Source of the DNA: Trachipleistophora hominis
Taxonomy: Eukaryota > Microsporidia > Pleistophoridae
DNA length: 11,376 nt
Assembly: GCA_000316135.1 (NCBI GenBank)
Contig: JH994038.1
Location: 56,650 to 68,025, forward strand
Reading direction: 5' to 3'
Shown here piece after piece: positions 1 to 6,826 of the stretch (positions are counted from its first letter, which is position 1; each line of letters opens with the position of its first letter). A program made the position numbers and the translations under genes. The notes below the pieces were generated by a model. The model saw only the letters and a list, made by a program, of their open reading frames with translations. It had not been told where the DNA came from and made no database searches.

Positions 1-376
1 CAAATAAAATATAAATAAAACGTATATATTGAATACATATAGTACGTTACTGTCATCATATAAAGCTCTAAGTATTGAATTAATGGATTCTTTGTCTACA
101 ATTTTATTTCTAGGCAACCGTTTCATAGTGATCATTTAAGAGAATAAATGAGGTGTTATAACATAAAATAATGCGAGTTCTTCATTTTAATGATTCTCGC
201 ATATTTATTTAACGCAATATTTCTATTAGTTTACATGTGCTATTATCGTTTAACGTTCAATAATTAAAAATAAGGCTAAAAGACATCCTGAAGCAGTAAT
301 TGTTTTCAAAACGAGTTTATTTTTTCACTAGTTGCTCCAGCTAACACCAATTTTAGTATTAGAGCTAAATTGACGA
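1..376. other. AT-rich stretch downstream of the PI synthase gene
   Basis: No gene can be supported here. The stretch is very AT-rich. A minus-strand AATAAA (TTTATT at 316-321 on the plus strand) lies about 56 bases behind the stop of the phosphatidylinositol synthase gene and could serve as its polyadenylation signal. On the minus strand a reading frame beginning at an ATG at 126-124 stays open to the window edge (42 codons), but its distal part is low-complexity AT-rich sequence and no CCC motif precedes its ATG. It could be the first codons of a gene cut by the window edge or simply chance. Confidence 0.5.
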
Positions 377-937
377 TTATTTTATATCACTTAGCCGTGC
401 CAAACCTTCTGCAAAACGCAAAACATTAAAAAGCGACCTTAAAATAAATAAAACGAAAAAAACGCGTACTACATCTTCGTTTACCTTTTTATATGTTTCT
501 AGGTACAACAGTATATGATATATCCCTGTCCCAGCGCACAGAGTGACAAGAACAGCCGTATTATAGTATATTTTAAGCAATTTCAACTTTGGTTTTTTGT
601 GTGACACGTTTTGAGCAACCGCGACTGAAAAAAACATCGTATGTGATATTAAATCTACGAACAACGCCAGAATAAGACCTGATGATGGCGTTCTTTCCAA
701 TATTTTACACACTATGACAGTTGTGGTTGATAAATCGGTGTACATATCGAGACATGCCCCCATTCTGGTAGTTTGCCTGTAATATCGTGCAATAGTGCCA
801 TCAATTAAATCAAGTGACGTTGAAACGGAGAAAGTAAGCACGAATAAATCATCATCTAGAAAAATGCTCGTTAACAAAAGGATGATGCGAGCATAGCTGA
901 CCCGATTTGGAATGTTGAAGAGAACGTCTTTGTTCAT
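377..937 (-). CDS. PIS1: CDP-diacylglycerol--inositol 3-phosphatidyltransferase (phosphatidylinositol synthase)
   Basis: This enzyme joins CDP-diacylglycerol and myo-inositol to make phosphatidylinositol in the endoplasmic reticulum membrane. The 186-residue protein carries the complete CDP-alcohol phosphotransferase signature: D43, then D46-G47, A50-R51, G60, D64 and D68, with the exact spacing DxxDGx2ARx8Gx3Dx3D. These four aspartates hold the catalytic metal ions in the family. The surrounding text (NRVSYAR near residue 11, RxGACLDMYTDLSTTT near residue 58) resembles yeast Pis1 and the PI-synthase branch more than choline or ethanolamine phosphotransferases. Several hydrophobic membrane segments follow. 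The protein is slightly shorter than yeast Pis1 (about 220 residues). The ATG at 937-935 is favoured because the first residues lead directly into the conserved NIPNRVSYAR block, and a CCACCC motif lies seven bases before it. It is transcribed in the same direction as the CAP-Gly gene upstream, but 858 bases separate them, so co-transcription is unlikely. Confidence 0.93.
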   Translation of the reverse strand: MNKDVLFNIPNRVSYARIILLLTSIFLDDDLFVLTFSVSTSLDLIDGTIARYYRQTTRMGACLDMYTDLSTTTVIVCKILERTPSSGLILALFVDLISHTMFFSVAVAQNVSHKKPKLKLLKIYYNTAVLVTLCAGTGIYHILLYLETYKKVNEDVVRVFFVLFILRSLFNVLRFAEGLARLSDIK

Positions 938-944
938 TTGTGAT

Positions 945-950
945 GGGTGG
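945..950 (-). promoter_or_regulatory. CCACCC start-proximal motif of the PI synthase gene
   Basis: Read on the minus strand the hexamer is CCACCC, seven bases before the ATG at 937. The identical hexamer precedes the Nup155/Nup170 start. CCC-type motifs directly before start codons are known in microsporidia; assigning that role here is inference. Confidence 0.6.
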
Positions 951-1769
951 AAATTATGAACGGAATTGGAAAATAAATAATTACGATTTTAAGAAATTTT
1001 TGATACTTATTTTTTAAAGACCGAAATAACCAGTAGCTGCCTTTATATACGTTTCTAATGGTGTATTAACAATTAATATATGTGATTTGAATAGATCTAC
1101 GTAAGTTATACGATCAATTTAGTGTAGTTTAATTAATTATTAATTACGAGTTTTATAGAAATATAAATAATATTTTTATTCTGTTGTCACAACTCTTACA
1201 AAAACTATTTATGTAAATGGCGTTGTTTATTGTTACTTATATGATTGTTTGTTAACTGTTCAAGTGTCGACCTCTACTGTATATGGGCTCGTAGAAAAAA
1301 TCAGCACACACGTTTTTGAAAGCATAGTTTATTTAAACCTGTTTTATCTAGCGATCAGGAATAGAGAAGGTTAATCATTTTGCTACACACCGAACAATGA
1401 TAATTTATTTATGAAGAATAAGATGATCAAAGGGAATATCATATTTATGTAATCTAACACTACGTGCGAGATTCGTAGAAATATACAGTTGGCCTTGTTT
1501 AATGTGCCAATTTTAATTTTATTAGCACGACAAAATTCGGACATAAAATGTTCAGTAGGATGATAATTGATAACAAGGACATGTTTATGGTTTTAAGTTG
1601 TATGATTTATGTATTTTACCAATCATATCATCTATAGACACATTGAAGGTGTTTCATATTGTTCGTTTGTATGAAAATAAAATGTGTGTTTTCCATTTCC
1701 ATAGTACATCACAAAGAAATAATAACTTATGCCACCGCATTCAACACTAAAAGAATATAATAATGATAT

Positions 1770-1775
1770 TTTATT
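1770..1775 (-). terminator. AATAAA polyadenylation signal of the CAP-Gly gene
   Basis: On the minus strand this is AATAAA, 20 bases after the TGA stop at 1798-1796. Position and sequence fit a eukaryotic poly(A) signal; use is inferred. Confidence 0.45.
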
Positions 1776-1795
1776 TGTGCAAATCATCAAATACA

Positions 1796-2890
1796 TCAAT
1801 CTAAAGAACATTCTATACCATTCATCTTAAGGATTGCTGAGAATTTTTCGAAATACACGTCTATTTTTTCTTCATCATCATTCAAAATAGCAAATAACAA
1901 ATTCTTGACCAAGTAAAACATGTTAATATGTTCGCTTGACAAAGCGATTTTCTTCTGCGAGCAACGATTGAGAATTTCTAAGGCTTCGTCAACGCTGCGT
2001 TTCATTTTTAGACAATCTTTGATCATTCCCAATATAAATTCGTCTATCTGTTCTCTAGAACGCACATTTTTCATCTGAGAGCTTTTCAGCTTCAAATTTT
2101 CTTTGCGCAAGCGATCAACTTCGCTGATAAGTTTATTGTTATCGTTTTCTGAGCAGCGTTTTTTTAGCTCTGCTATCTGAGACTTCAGGTCACGTATTTT
2201 TGAGTCTGAGTACACCTTCTGTGTTTTATAAATCATTTTGAGTGTTTTATAATCCAAATGAGGATGTTTATCTCGATTCATGTTGTCTAAATTTTCGTCA
2301 ACCATTTTCTCTAGAGCGATAGAAAATTGCTTTCCCTCGCAATTCACTGATCCAGGAGAGCCCTGCCAATTCTTCGAAACAGACTTCTCTTCACCAACCT
2401 CCTCCTTGTTAAGCACACTCGTTCTATTTCTATCGTTTATTACTTTGTTATCCTTATAGTTGTAAGATTTGAGCGCATCTTGTTGTTTAGAGCCTTCTTC
2501 CTCATTTATACCATCACTTTTTAAGTTAAGGTTACCATTCTCACTCCCCTTTAAAATTGGCTGGTTGACATATTTCTTGTCAATATCGCTTATATTCCAG
2601 ATACTCCTATCCTTGTACTTATTCATAATAACACTAGCATGTCCCGGTTCCTGTCTGCCTTTGATCATTTTCTTCAATTTATCTATCGGAACAAACAGGC
2701 CATGGTTATTCTTGCACGTAAAATATTTCGTGCCATCAATACTTCCATCGTTCTTTCCCTTCGGAATATCCAGTTCTATACCAACATATTCTCCTTCATC
2801 CCCTTTCACCGTGCCAATATATCTTATGGTTCCCATTCCCCATTTTCCAAGATATATCTTATCGTTTATTTGTAATGTGATCGTGTCCAT
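1796..2890 (-). CDS. CAP-Gly domain microtubule-binding protein with coiled coil (Bik1/CLIP-170 or p150-like)
   Basis: This 364-residue protein opens with a CAP-Gly domain (about residues 5-72). The domain is complete: G18/G20 in KWGMGTIRYIG, the EYVGIELD strand, the hallmark GKNDGS at residues 45-50, and KYFxCxxxHGLFV at 55-67. CAP-Gly domains bind the C-terminal EEY/F tail of alpha-tubulin, EB1 or CLIP-170. A hydrophilic, Asn/Lys/Glu-rich linker (about 75-205) leads to a likely coiled coil (about 215-275, KIRDLKSQIAELKK and EVDRLRKENLKLK), then a helical C-terminal part (280-364). An N-terminal CAP-Gly followed by coiled coil is the layout of yeast Bik1 (CLIP-170 family) and of dynactin p150. 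Tubulin cofactor B is unlikely because its CAP-Gly is C-terminal. No zinc knuckle of the CLIP-170 type is visible. The ATG at 2890-2888 is used because the domain begins at once; the start motif here is weak (CACCTC ten bases upstream). It is divergent from eIF3b. Confidence 0.9.
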   Translation of the reverse strand: MDTITLQINDKIYLGKWGMGTIRYIGTVKGDEGEYVGIELDIPKGKNDGSIDGTKYFTCKNNHGLFVPIDKLKKMIKGRQEPGHASVIMNKYKDRSIWNISDIDKKYVNQPILKGSENGNLNLKSDGINEEEGSKQQDALKSYNYKDNKVINDRNRTSVLNKEEVGEEKSVSKNWQGSPGSVNCEGKQFSIALEKMVDENLDNMNRDKHPHLDYKTLKMIYKTQKVYSDSKIRDLKSQIAELKKRCSENDNNKLISEVDRLRKENLKLKSSQMKNVRSREQIDEFILGMIKDCLKMKRSVDEALEILNRCSQKKIALSSEHINMFYLVKNLLFAILNDDEEKIDVYFEKFSAILKMNGIECSLD

Positions 2891-2929
2891 CTCGTTTTTG
2901 AGGTGTAATTTCGGGCACCCTTTTAATTC

Positions 2930-2944
2930 TCGTGTTAAACACGA
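2930..2944. repeat. 15-base palindrome TCGTGTT-A-AACACGA
   Basis: Two perfect seven-base arms flank one central A, about 40 bases upstream of the CAP-Gly start. Part of it pairs again with TAACACGAGA at 3008-3017. It may be a site for a dimeric DNA-binding protein; this is inference from symmetry only. Confidence 0.5.
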
Positions 2945-3081
2945 AATGTACGAATTGAAGCGCCAAATTTATTTTTAATTGTTACGTTTTTAGAGTTATC
3001 CGGGGTATAACACGAGATGAACGCGCTTATAATACAAAACGTGTTTGACAACAAATTTTAATTAAATTCGTATTACGTGTT

Positions 3082-3278
3082 TTTTCCTAAGAGTATGTTT
3101 AATTACTCATAGTTAATACAATTTAATATTGTTTTCCTAAGAGTATGTTTAATTACTTATATTTAATATAACTTGACATCTTTCTTCTAAAATATGTTTA
3201 ATTACTCATAGTTAATACAATTTAATATTATTTTCCTAAGAGTATGTTTAATTACTCAAAGTTAATATGATTTAACAC
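3082..3278. repeat. Tandem repeat, four copies of a 49-50 base AT-rich unit
   Basis: Units start near 3082, 3132, 3182 and 3231. Each begins with a TTTTCCTAAGAG-like block, followed by TATGTTTAATTACT, which is identical in all four copies, and an AATACAATTTAATATT-like tail. Copies 1 and 3 share the tail almost exactly, copy 2 has a diverged tail, copy 3 has a diverged head and is one base shorter, and copy 4 ends in AACACG. The array sits in the divergent promoter and is a minisatellite; whether the constant core binds a factor is unknown. Confidence 0.9.
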
Positions 3279-3299
3279 GCTCTTCTGGTCTGTTAAGAT

Positions 3300-3311
3300 T
3301 GACCATGGTCA
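3300..3311. repeat. Perfect 12-base palindrome TGACCATGGTCA
   Basis: The sequence equals its own reverse complement over 12 bases and lies 219 bases before the eIF3b ATG, just after the tandem repeat. Its GC content stands out from the surroundings. It could be a binding site for a dimeric factor; this is not demonstrated. Confidence 0.45.
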
Positions 3312-3521
3312 CCCGGCCTATTCTATTACGAAAAAATTGGTAATATTACGTTTTTAATATAGCAGGGCCAAAAGTTTTAGACGCCATCGTTTCAGAGGGT
3401 GCTAATGGCACTAAATATTAAATATTGATGATAAAACGTAGTTATTACCAATGAACAGCATTTCTATGGCATAGCCGTAATACACCGTTTCAAGTAAAAT
3501 ATAACATTTTGAAAATATTAT

Positions 3522-3524
3522 CCC
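3522..3524 (+). promoter_or_regulatory. CCC start-proximal motif of eIF3b
   Basis: CCC lies five bases before the ATG at 3530. It decides the start: the in-frame TTG at 3509 lies upstream of this motif, so the ATG is the likely initiation codon. Confidence 0.55.
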
Positions 3525-3529
3525 ATAGG

Positions 3530-5212
3530 ATGCACGACGCCCTAATAATATTCGACGTACCAAAAGAAACGGACATTAAAACGATATCACCGTTTCTCAC
3601 TGAGGACAACACCATCCGTGGAAACGATTTTCTTGTGGTAATGGCACCGCTTAACATGGTAAACAGACTAAAAGAACAAAACGACGCTCCTTCAGAGCAT
3701 CGCAAGACGTACGAAATGTGCACTATCAAAGATTTAGAGGGCAAGGATGAGGGCCGCGTACAACTTGAGCAGATAAAATACGATCCGCCGAACAACGAGC
3801 TGTTCATGTTGCACTCAGAAAACATGTCGTACGTTTTTCTGAACGATTTTACGGGGCAGCTCGTGAAAAAGGCGCAGTTTAGAGGGCCCGTGGTCGTTTC
3901 AAATACGGGGAGGTACATCGTCCATGGGCTGAGCATTTACAGCGGGGCTGAATGGCTCCTTTACGGCATGCTGCCGAAGGGAAACGTTACGTTTTCGTAC
4001 GATGACAATTTTTTTACGGTGGAAATGGGCGAGGGACTCGTGCGTATTTATAACGCTAAGACGCTGCAGTTTACCGTGCACGAGGATGTTAACAGTGTGC
4101 AGTTTGGCAGAGGAATCGTTTTGATTGACCATCTGGTGGTTGAACTTGTGAAAGGGTCCCTTGAGTCCTACAAGAATTTGATACGCGGGTACAAATCGGA
4201 GAGTCCTGGGATGAAAAACGAAAATAACACGTTTGATCATGAGGAGACGCTCCATGGACGTAACAAGACAGAAAGTGACAGGTACGATAATAACAGCGTA
4301 GAACACGACAGCGATGAGAACACGTTCATGACCAGCTCAGAGTCTGAGAATCTGGTCAAAGGCAAAGATGAATCGGACACAGACTCAGTGCTAGGAAATT
4401 GGTTAGACTCCGATACAAATGTTGATGTCGTACCGGACCAGGAGGACGTACAAATCCCGGACTACGAGAGCGTGCATTTCTCACCATACGGCTATGACGT
4501 GGTGGCGATCGACTCCGAACTAAATTTTGATCGGGCAGGCAAGATAATCACGAGACGGCATCCACAGAGCACCATAAAGATATTTTGGACAAGGAACAGG
4601 TGCTACGCCCACATTTCCAAGCGAATTGGTGAACGAGAGAAGTGTTTTATTGAGAGTTACTCCGATTTCGTCACCGTAAATGAAATCGGCAGCCTAAAAG
4701 ACGTGAAATTCGCCGATCAAAGCTTCCTGGTTGATGATGGGCGTGTGCAGTACTACGAGCTAAGAAACAAAAGGTTTGTGGTCGTTAACACTGTGGAAGG
4801 AGCCGATTGCTTTGATCTGTTCGACCATCTGTACGTGTTAGGATGTGATGAGAAGGTAAAGTTCTTTGACAGGAAAACGCTCTACATGGAACATAATTTG
4901 ATTGCTGAGCGGATAGAATTCTCGAGGAGCGGCCTTTTTGTGGGCATTGTCAGTGCTAACCAAGTAAACATGTTTGATTGTAACGGGTGTTTGATCTACA
5001 AGAGAATATTCAGCGATATAAAAGAATTTAAATTTTTAAATTTCGTACGGTTGGATGAACAGACCAAGAAGGAGATCAAGGGTAACTACGAGGAGGTTGT
5101 TAAGCTGTTGGGCGATGAGAAGGATTTGAATGTGAGCTGCTTTAAGAGGAACGATATGCCTGTTGAGGAAAGGAAGAAGGCCTGGATCACGTTTTTGGAG
5201 GGTCTTAAATAA
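3530..5212 (+). CDS. EIF3B: Translation initiation factor 3 subunit b (eIF3b/Prt1)
   Basis: eIF3b is the scaffold of the eIF3 core and sits on the 40S ribosomal subunit during initiation. The 560-residue product has a short RRM-like N-terminus (ALIIFDVPKETD near residue 4, FLVVMAP near 34), then repeated WD-type propeller strands (about 55-215 and 315-510). Family-like passages are IKIFWTRNRCYAHISKR (about 349-365), matching the eIF3b pattern hW.sNGdYLcVKvdR, and a tail with VKFFDRKTLYM, FSRSGLFVGI and CNGCLIYKR followed by a charged helix ending in ERKKAWITFLEGLK. It is shorter than yeast Prt1 (763) or human eIF3b (814). An acidic, Asn/Ser-rich insert occupies about residues 230-312, splitting the propeller. 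The frame is open back to a TTG at 3509, but the first ATG is at 3530 with a CCC motif before it, so I start there. AATAAA overlaps the stop codon. Identity rests on remote similarity, so another propeller protein is a small possibility. Confidence 0.82.
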   Translation: MHDALIIFDVPKETDIKTISPFLTEDNTIRGNDFLVVMAPLNMVNRLKEQNDAPSEHRKTYEMCTIKDLEGKDEGRVQLEQIKYDPPNNELFMLHSENMSYVFLNDFTGQLVKKAQFRGPVVVSNTGRYIVHGLSIYSGAEWLLYGMLPKGNVTFSYDDNFFTVEMGEGLVRIYNAKTLQFTVHEDVNSVQFGRGIVLIDHLVVELVKGSLESYKNLIRGYKSESPGMKNENNTFDHEETLHGRNKTESDRYDNNSVEHDSDENTFMTSSESENLVKGKDESDTDSVLGNWLDSDTNVDVVPDQEDVQIPDYESVHFSPYGYDVVAIDSELNFDRAGKIITRRHPQSTIKIFWTRNRCYAHISKRIGEREKCFIESYSDFVTVNEIGSLKDVKFADQSFLVDDGRVQYYELRNKRFVVVNTVEGADCFDLFDHLYVLGCDEKVKFFDRKTLYMEHNLIAERIEFSRSGLFVGIVSANQVNMFDCNGCLIYKRIFSDIKEFKFLNFVRLDEQTKKEIKGNYEEVVKLLGDEKDLNVSCFKRNDMPVEERKKAWITFLEGLK

Positions 5213-5213
5213 A
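5208..5213 (+). terminator. AATAAA overlapping the eIF3b stop codon
   Basis: The hexamer contains the TAA stop (5210-5212). Poly(A) signals on or near the stop codon also appear at the Tom40 and Trs31 genes in this window and are typical of compact microsporidian genomes. Confidence 0.5.
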
Positions 5214-5407
5214 TGGCTGGTTTGTTCATTTTGATGGTTTTTTGTGCCAGGCTTGTCCTGTACAGTATTTTAAAGGCATTTTATTTTTTACTAGAAAATC
5301 GTGCAGAGTGTGTTGTTCTGATAGGGGAGCAAATAAAAACGCTTTCAATAGAAAGTCATAAGGGGACCGGAAGGGTGTGTTTGATTAGATGTTGTGTGAG
5401 GTGGTAA
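5213..5407 (+). CDS. Doubtful 64-residue hydrophobic reading frame
   Basis: I do not recognise this product. An ATG directly abuts the eIF3b stop and opens a 64-codon frame. Residues 3-27 form one strongly hydrophobic, possibly membrane-spanning stretch (LFILMVFCARLVLYSILKAF); the rest is short, basic and cysteine-bearing. In favour of it being real: by hand count about 39% of its bases are G or C, closer to the coding regions than to the AT-rich spacers. Against: no CCC start motif precedes it, its ATG is partly a by-product of the AATAAA poly(A) signal overlapping the eIF3b stop, and no family is evident. A decayed 3' extension of eIF3b is another explanation. Confidence 0.25.
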   Translation: MAGLFILMVFCARLVLYSILKAFYFLLENRAECVVLIGEQIKTLSIESHKGTGRVCLIRCCVRW

Positions 5408-5688
5408 TTAAACTACTTTTACTAAAAAATAGAAAATCATAAAATTACGTCTTTAATCAAGGCAGTCCTTCGTAATAATTCTTAACGTTTTGATTCGTGC
5501 GCTTAACTAATCTGAGGTTGATCATTTGTAAAAAAGACCCTCATCGGGAAACGATCCGTTACGTAGGCCTAAGTAGATAAAGATAGCGGTCCTGTGCATT
5601 ATTTGAGATGACGTCGTTTATTTTCGTATTCTCTAATTTTGCAGCTCTGCGTATTTATCGCCTTGAAAATTTTTGTCCCACGATTTCT
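5408..5688. promoter_or_regulatory. Spacer and presumed promoter upstream of Tom40
   Basis: AT-rich to about 5530, then more GC-rich with a small hairpin (ATCG-GGAAA-CGAT, 5543-5555) and the palindrome TAGGCCTA (5565-5572). The Tom40 frame is open from an ATG at 5608, giving a possible 27-residue N-terminal extension. I treat that part as probable leader because the conserved region and the CCC motif point to the ATG at 5689. Confidence 0.4.
5677..5679 (+). promoter_or_regulatory. CCC start-proximal motif of Tom40
   Basis: CCC nine bases before the ATG at 5689, which supports this start over the in-frame ATG at 5608, where no CCC lies close upstream. Confidence 0.4.
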
Positions 5689-6461
5689 ATGGCCTTTAAT
5701 TTAGAAAAGCCTGTCGAATCGATCGAAACCTTGTCCAAGGAAACTTACAATGTGCTATGCACGCCGTTCACCGGCATAAGATCATCATTTACAATAAATA
5801 GAGGTGCGCTACTCGCCATTGAAAATGGCAACATGTCATCCAATATAGCACTGTTGTACTCCACATCAAATTTTTTGTCCCATTTACTGATTGATAACGA
5901 TAAAAACGTGTTTATCAAAAGCGTATTCGTACAAAAAAACGTAATTTGCAAGAATACGATCGTAATGAACCGCAATAATCCTGTAACTGACCTAAACATC
6001 GTGTTTAACCTGCCGTTAACGGTTAGTATGAACATGATTGTCGATAAAGTGGCGAATTACAAGATAGGCGTTATAACAAAAATAAAAACGTGCACGTAGG
6101 TGCTGAATTTAATCTAAGAGACACTCTTGGCAGTATTTTCATGCTGAGATACGATCTGCAACAAGGTGTTATATCATTTCTGATGAGGTATGATGTGCTA
6201 AATTTAACGTTCTACAGACGGCTAACTGAATTTGTATCAGTTGCTGGAGAGATGGTGGCTGGAAATAGTTCGATAGGTGCTCGGCTAGGCGTTCTTCTTA
6301 GCACACATTTCACGGATATTAGAGTAGAAGTTAATTCAATGATGAATGTTATACTTATGGTTGAAAAGAAATTGCTTGATTGTTTTGTTTTTAGTTGCTG
6401 TGCTGAGGTGAAAGGGGCATATGCGGTAGAGTGTGGGCTAGGACTCTCGTTAGAAATATAA
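5689..6461 (+). CDS. TOM40: Tom40, mitosomal outer-membrane import channel, split by an apparent frameshift
   Basis: Tom40 is the beta-barrel pore for protein entry into mitochondria, or in microsporidia the mitosome. Two overlapping reading frames together give one Tom40. The first (ends at a TAG at 6097-6099) has the PxxIETLxxE...FTGIRSSFTINRG opening typical of Tom40 and several alternating beta strands. The second, one frame back and open from 6048 to the TAA at 6459-6461, has the C-terminal half: VHVGAEFNLR, a FYRRLTEFVSVAGEM strand and, near its end, GARLGVLLSTHFTDIRVEVNSMMNV...LDCFVFSCCAEV...CGLGLSL, which lines up with the yeast Tom40 C-terminus. The switch falls at 6078-6089, in the A-run CAAAAATAAAAACG; one extra A would join them. 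About 257 residues result, against 387 in yeast. A start at 5608 would add 27 residues. Whether the break is a read error, a natural mutation or ribosomal slippage cannot be told from the sequence. AATAAA overlaps the final stop. Confidence 0.75.
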
Positions 6462-6466
6462 ATAAA
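6461..6466 (+). terminator. AATAAA overlapping the Tom40 stop codon
   Basis: The signal begins at the last base of the TAA stop (6459-6461). Same arrangement as at eIF3b; use as a poly(A) signal is inferred. Confidence 0.5.
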
Positions 6467-6750
6467 AATCTATAGATACATCAGTCACGTATCGTTCATT
6501 GATTACTTTCCTTTTTTTTTGTTTGAGAGTCGTTTTAATAAAATCGCCTTGGTTACTTTCTAACACCCTCGTAAATAAAAGAGGCAGAATACGATCATTA
6601 ACATCCGTCTTACAGTACATTTTTATATTTTTTTGATTGAAAGAGCTTTATTTAAGAAAGTCGGTGATTAACCTTCCACCTCATTGTTATTGTTGAGCCG
6701 ATACCTATTGCAACATAAGGGGTGTTTATTTAAGTGATTAAATAGAGGAG

Positions 6751-6767
6751 GTTGGCTCCGGGCCAAC
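6751..6767. other. GC-rich hairpin GTTGGC/GCCAAC
   Basis: Six perfect base pairs with a five-base loop TCCGG in an otherwise AT-rich spacer. It might be part of a structured RNA; no family is recognised. Confidence 0.4.
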
Positions 6768-6816
6768 AATCATCATCACTAAAATCACATCCTTTCTATC
6801 GCTTTTTACAAAGCGC

Positions 6817-6820
6817 AAAA
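6817..6820 (-). terminator. RNA polymerase III T-run behind tRNA-Gly
   Basis: Read on the minus strand this is TTTT, starting seven bases after the end of the tRNA. A run of four T is the usual minimal Pol III stop. Confidence 0.6.
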
Positions 6821-6826
6821 GAAATG

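Larger units (their letters stand above)
938..1795. other. 858-base gap with no supported gene
   Basis: I see no credible coding region on either strand: the ATG-started frames I read are only about a dozen codons long. The sequence is strongly AT-rich with runs such as TTTAATTAATTATTAATTA near 1128-1146. The end near 1770-1775 carries the minus-strand AATAAA of the CAP-Gly gene, 20 bases beyond its stop, and the other end carries the CCACCC motif of the PI synthase gene. It shows no tRNA-like or rRNA-like structure. Confidence 0.5.
2891..3529. promoter_or_regulatory. Divergent promoter region between the CAP-Gly gene and eIF3b
   Basis: This 639-base region separates two genes transcribed away from each other, so it should hold both promoters. 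No reading frame of note was seen. It contains a 15-base odd palindrome (2930-2944), a 10-base inverted repeat pair (2928-2937 and 3008-3017), repeated CGTGTT/AACACG hexamers, four copies of an AT-rich tandem repeat (3082-3278) and a perfect 12-base palindrome (3300-3311). The decamer TTACGTTTTT occurs twice (near 2981 and 3347). Confidence 0.6.
6462..6826. other. Spacer between Tom40 and the tRNA gene, with two hairpins
   Basis: No reading frame longer than about a dozen codons was seen in the frames read. The left part is AT-rich with a nine-T run near 6512. The right part has two compact hairpins: GTTGGC-TCCGG-GCCAAC (6751-6767), conspicuously GC-rich for a spacer, and CGCTTT-TTAC-AAAGCG (6800-6815). 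TTTT runs on the minus strand just beyond the tRNA can end RNA polymerase III transcription. A small structured RNA is possible but I recognise no family. Confidence 0.4.

Noticed and set aside
2469..2978. A 169-codon plus-strand frame opposite the CAP-Gly gene
   Set aside because: It is antisense to an intact CAP-Gly domain and its hydrophobic, Phe/Leu/Ser-rich product is the expected reverse of a charged coding strand.
3899..4306. A 135-codon minus-strand frame inside eIF3b
   Set aside because: Antisense to eIF3b with no family resemblance; the opposite frame explains it.
6077..6090. A classical -1 programmed frameshift heptamer in Tom40
   Set aside because: No X-XXY-YYZ heptamer is in the right frame; only simple A-AAA slips are possible, so a programmed event is not favoured over a sequence error.
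6096..6118. A 23-base intron (GTAGGT...CTAAG) joining the two Tom40 frames
   Set aside because: Its length would restore the frame and its ends vaguely resemble short microsporidian introns, but removing it deletes the strand VHVGAEFNLR, which matches a Tom40 beta strand. A one-base break keeps it.
6795..6826. U5 snRNA
   Set aside because: The loop differs from the conserved nonamer, the stem is short, no Sm site is visible, and a longer RNA would run into the tRNA gene on the other strand.
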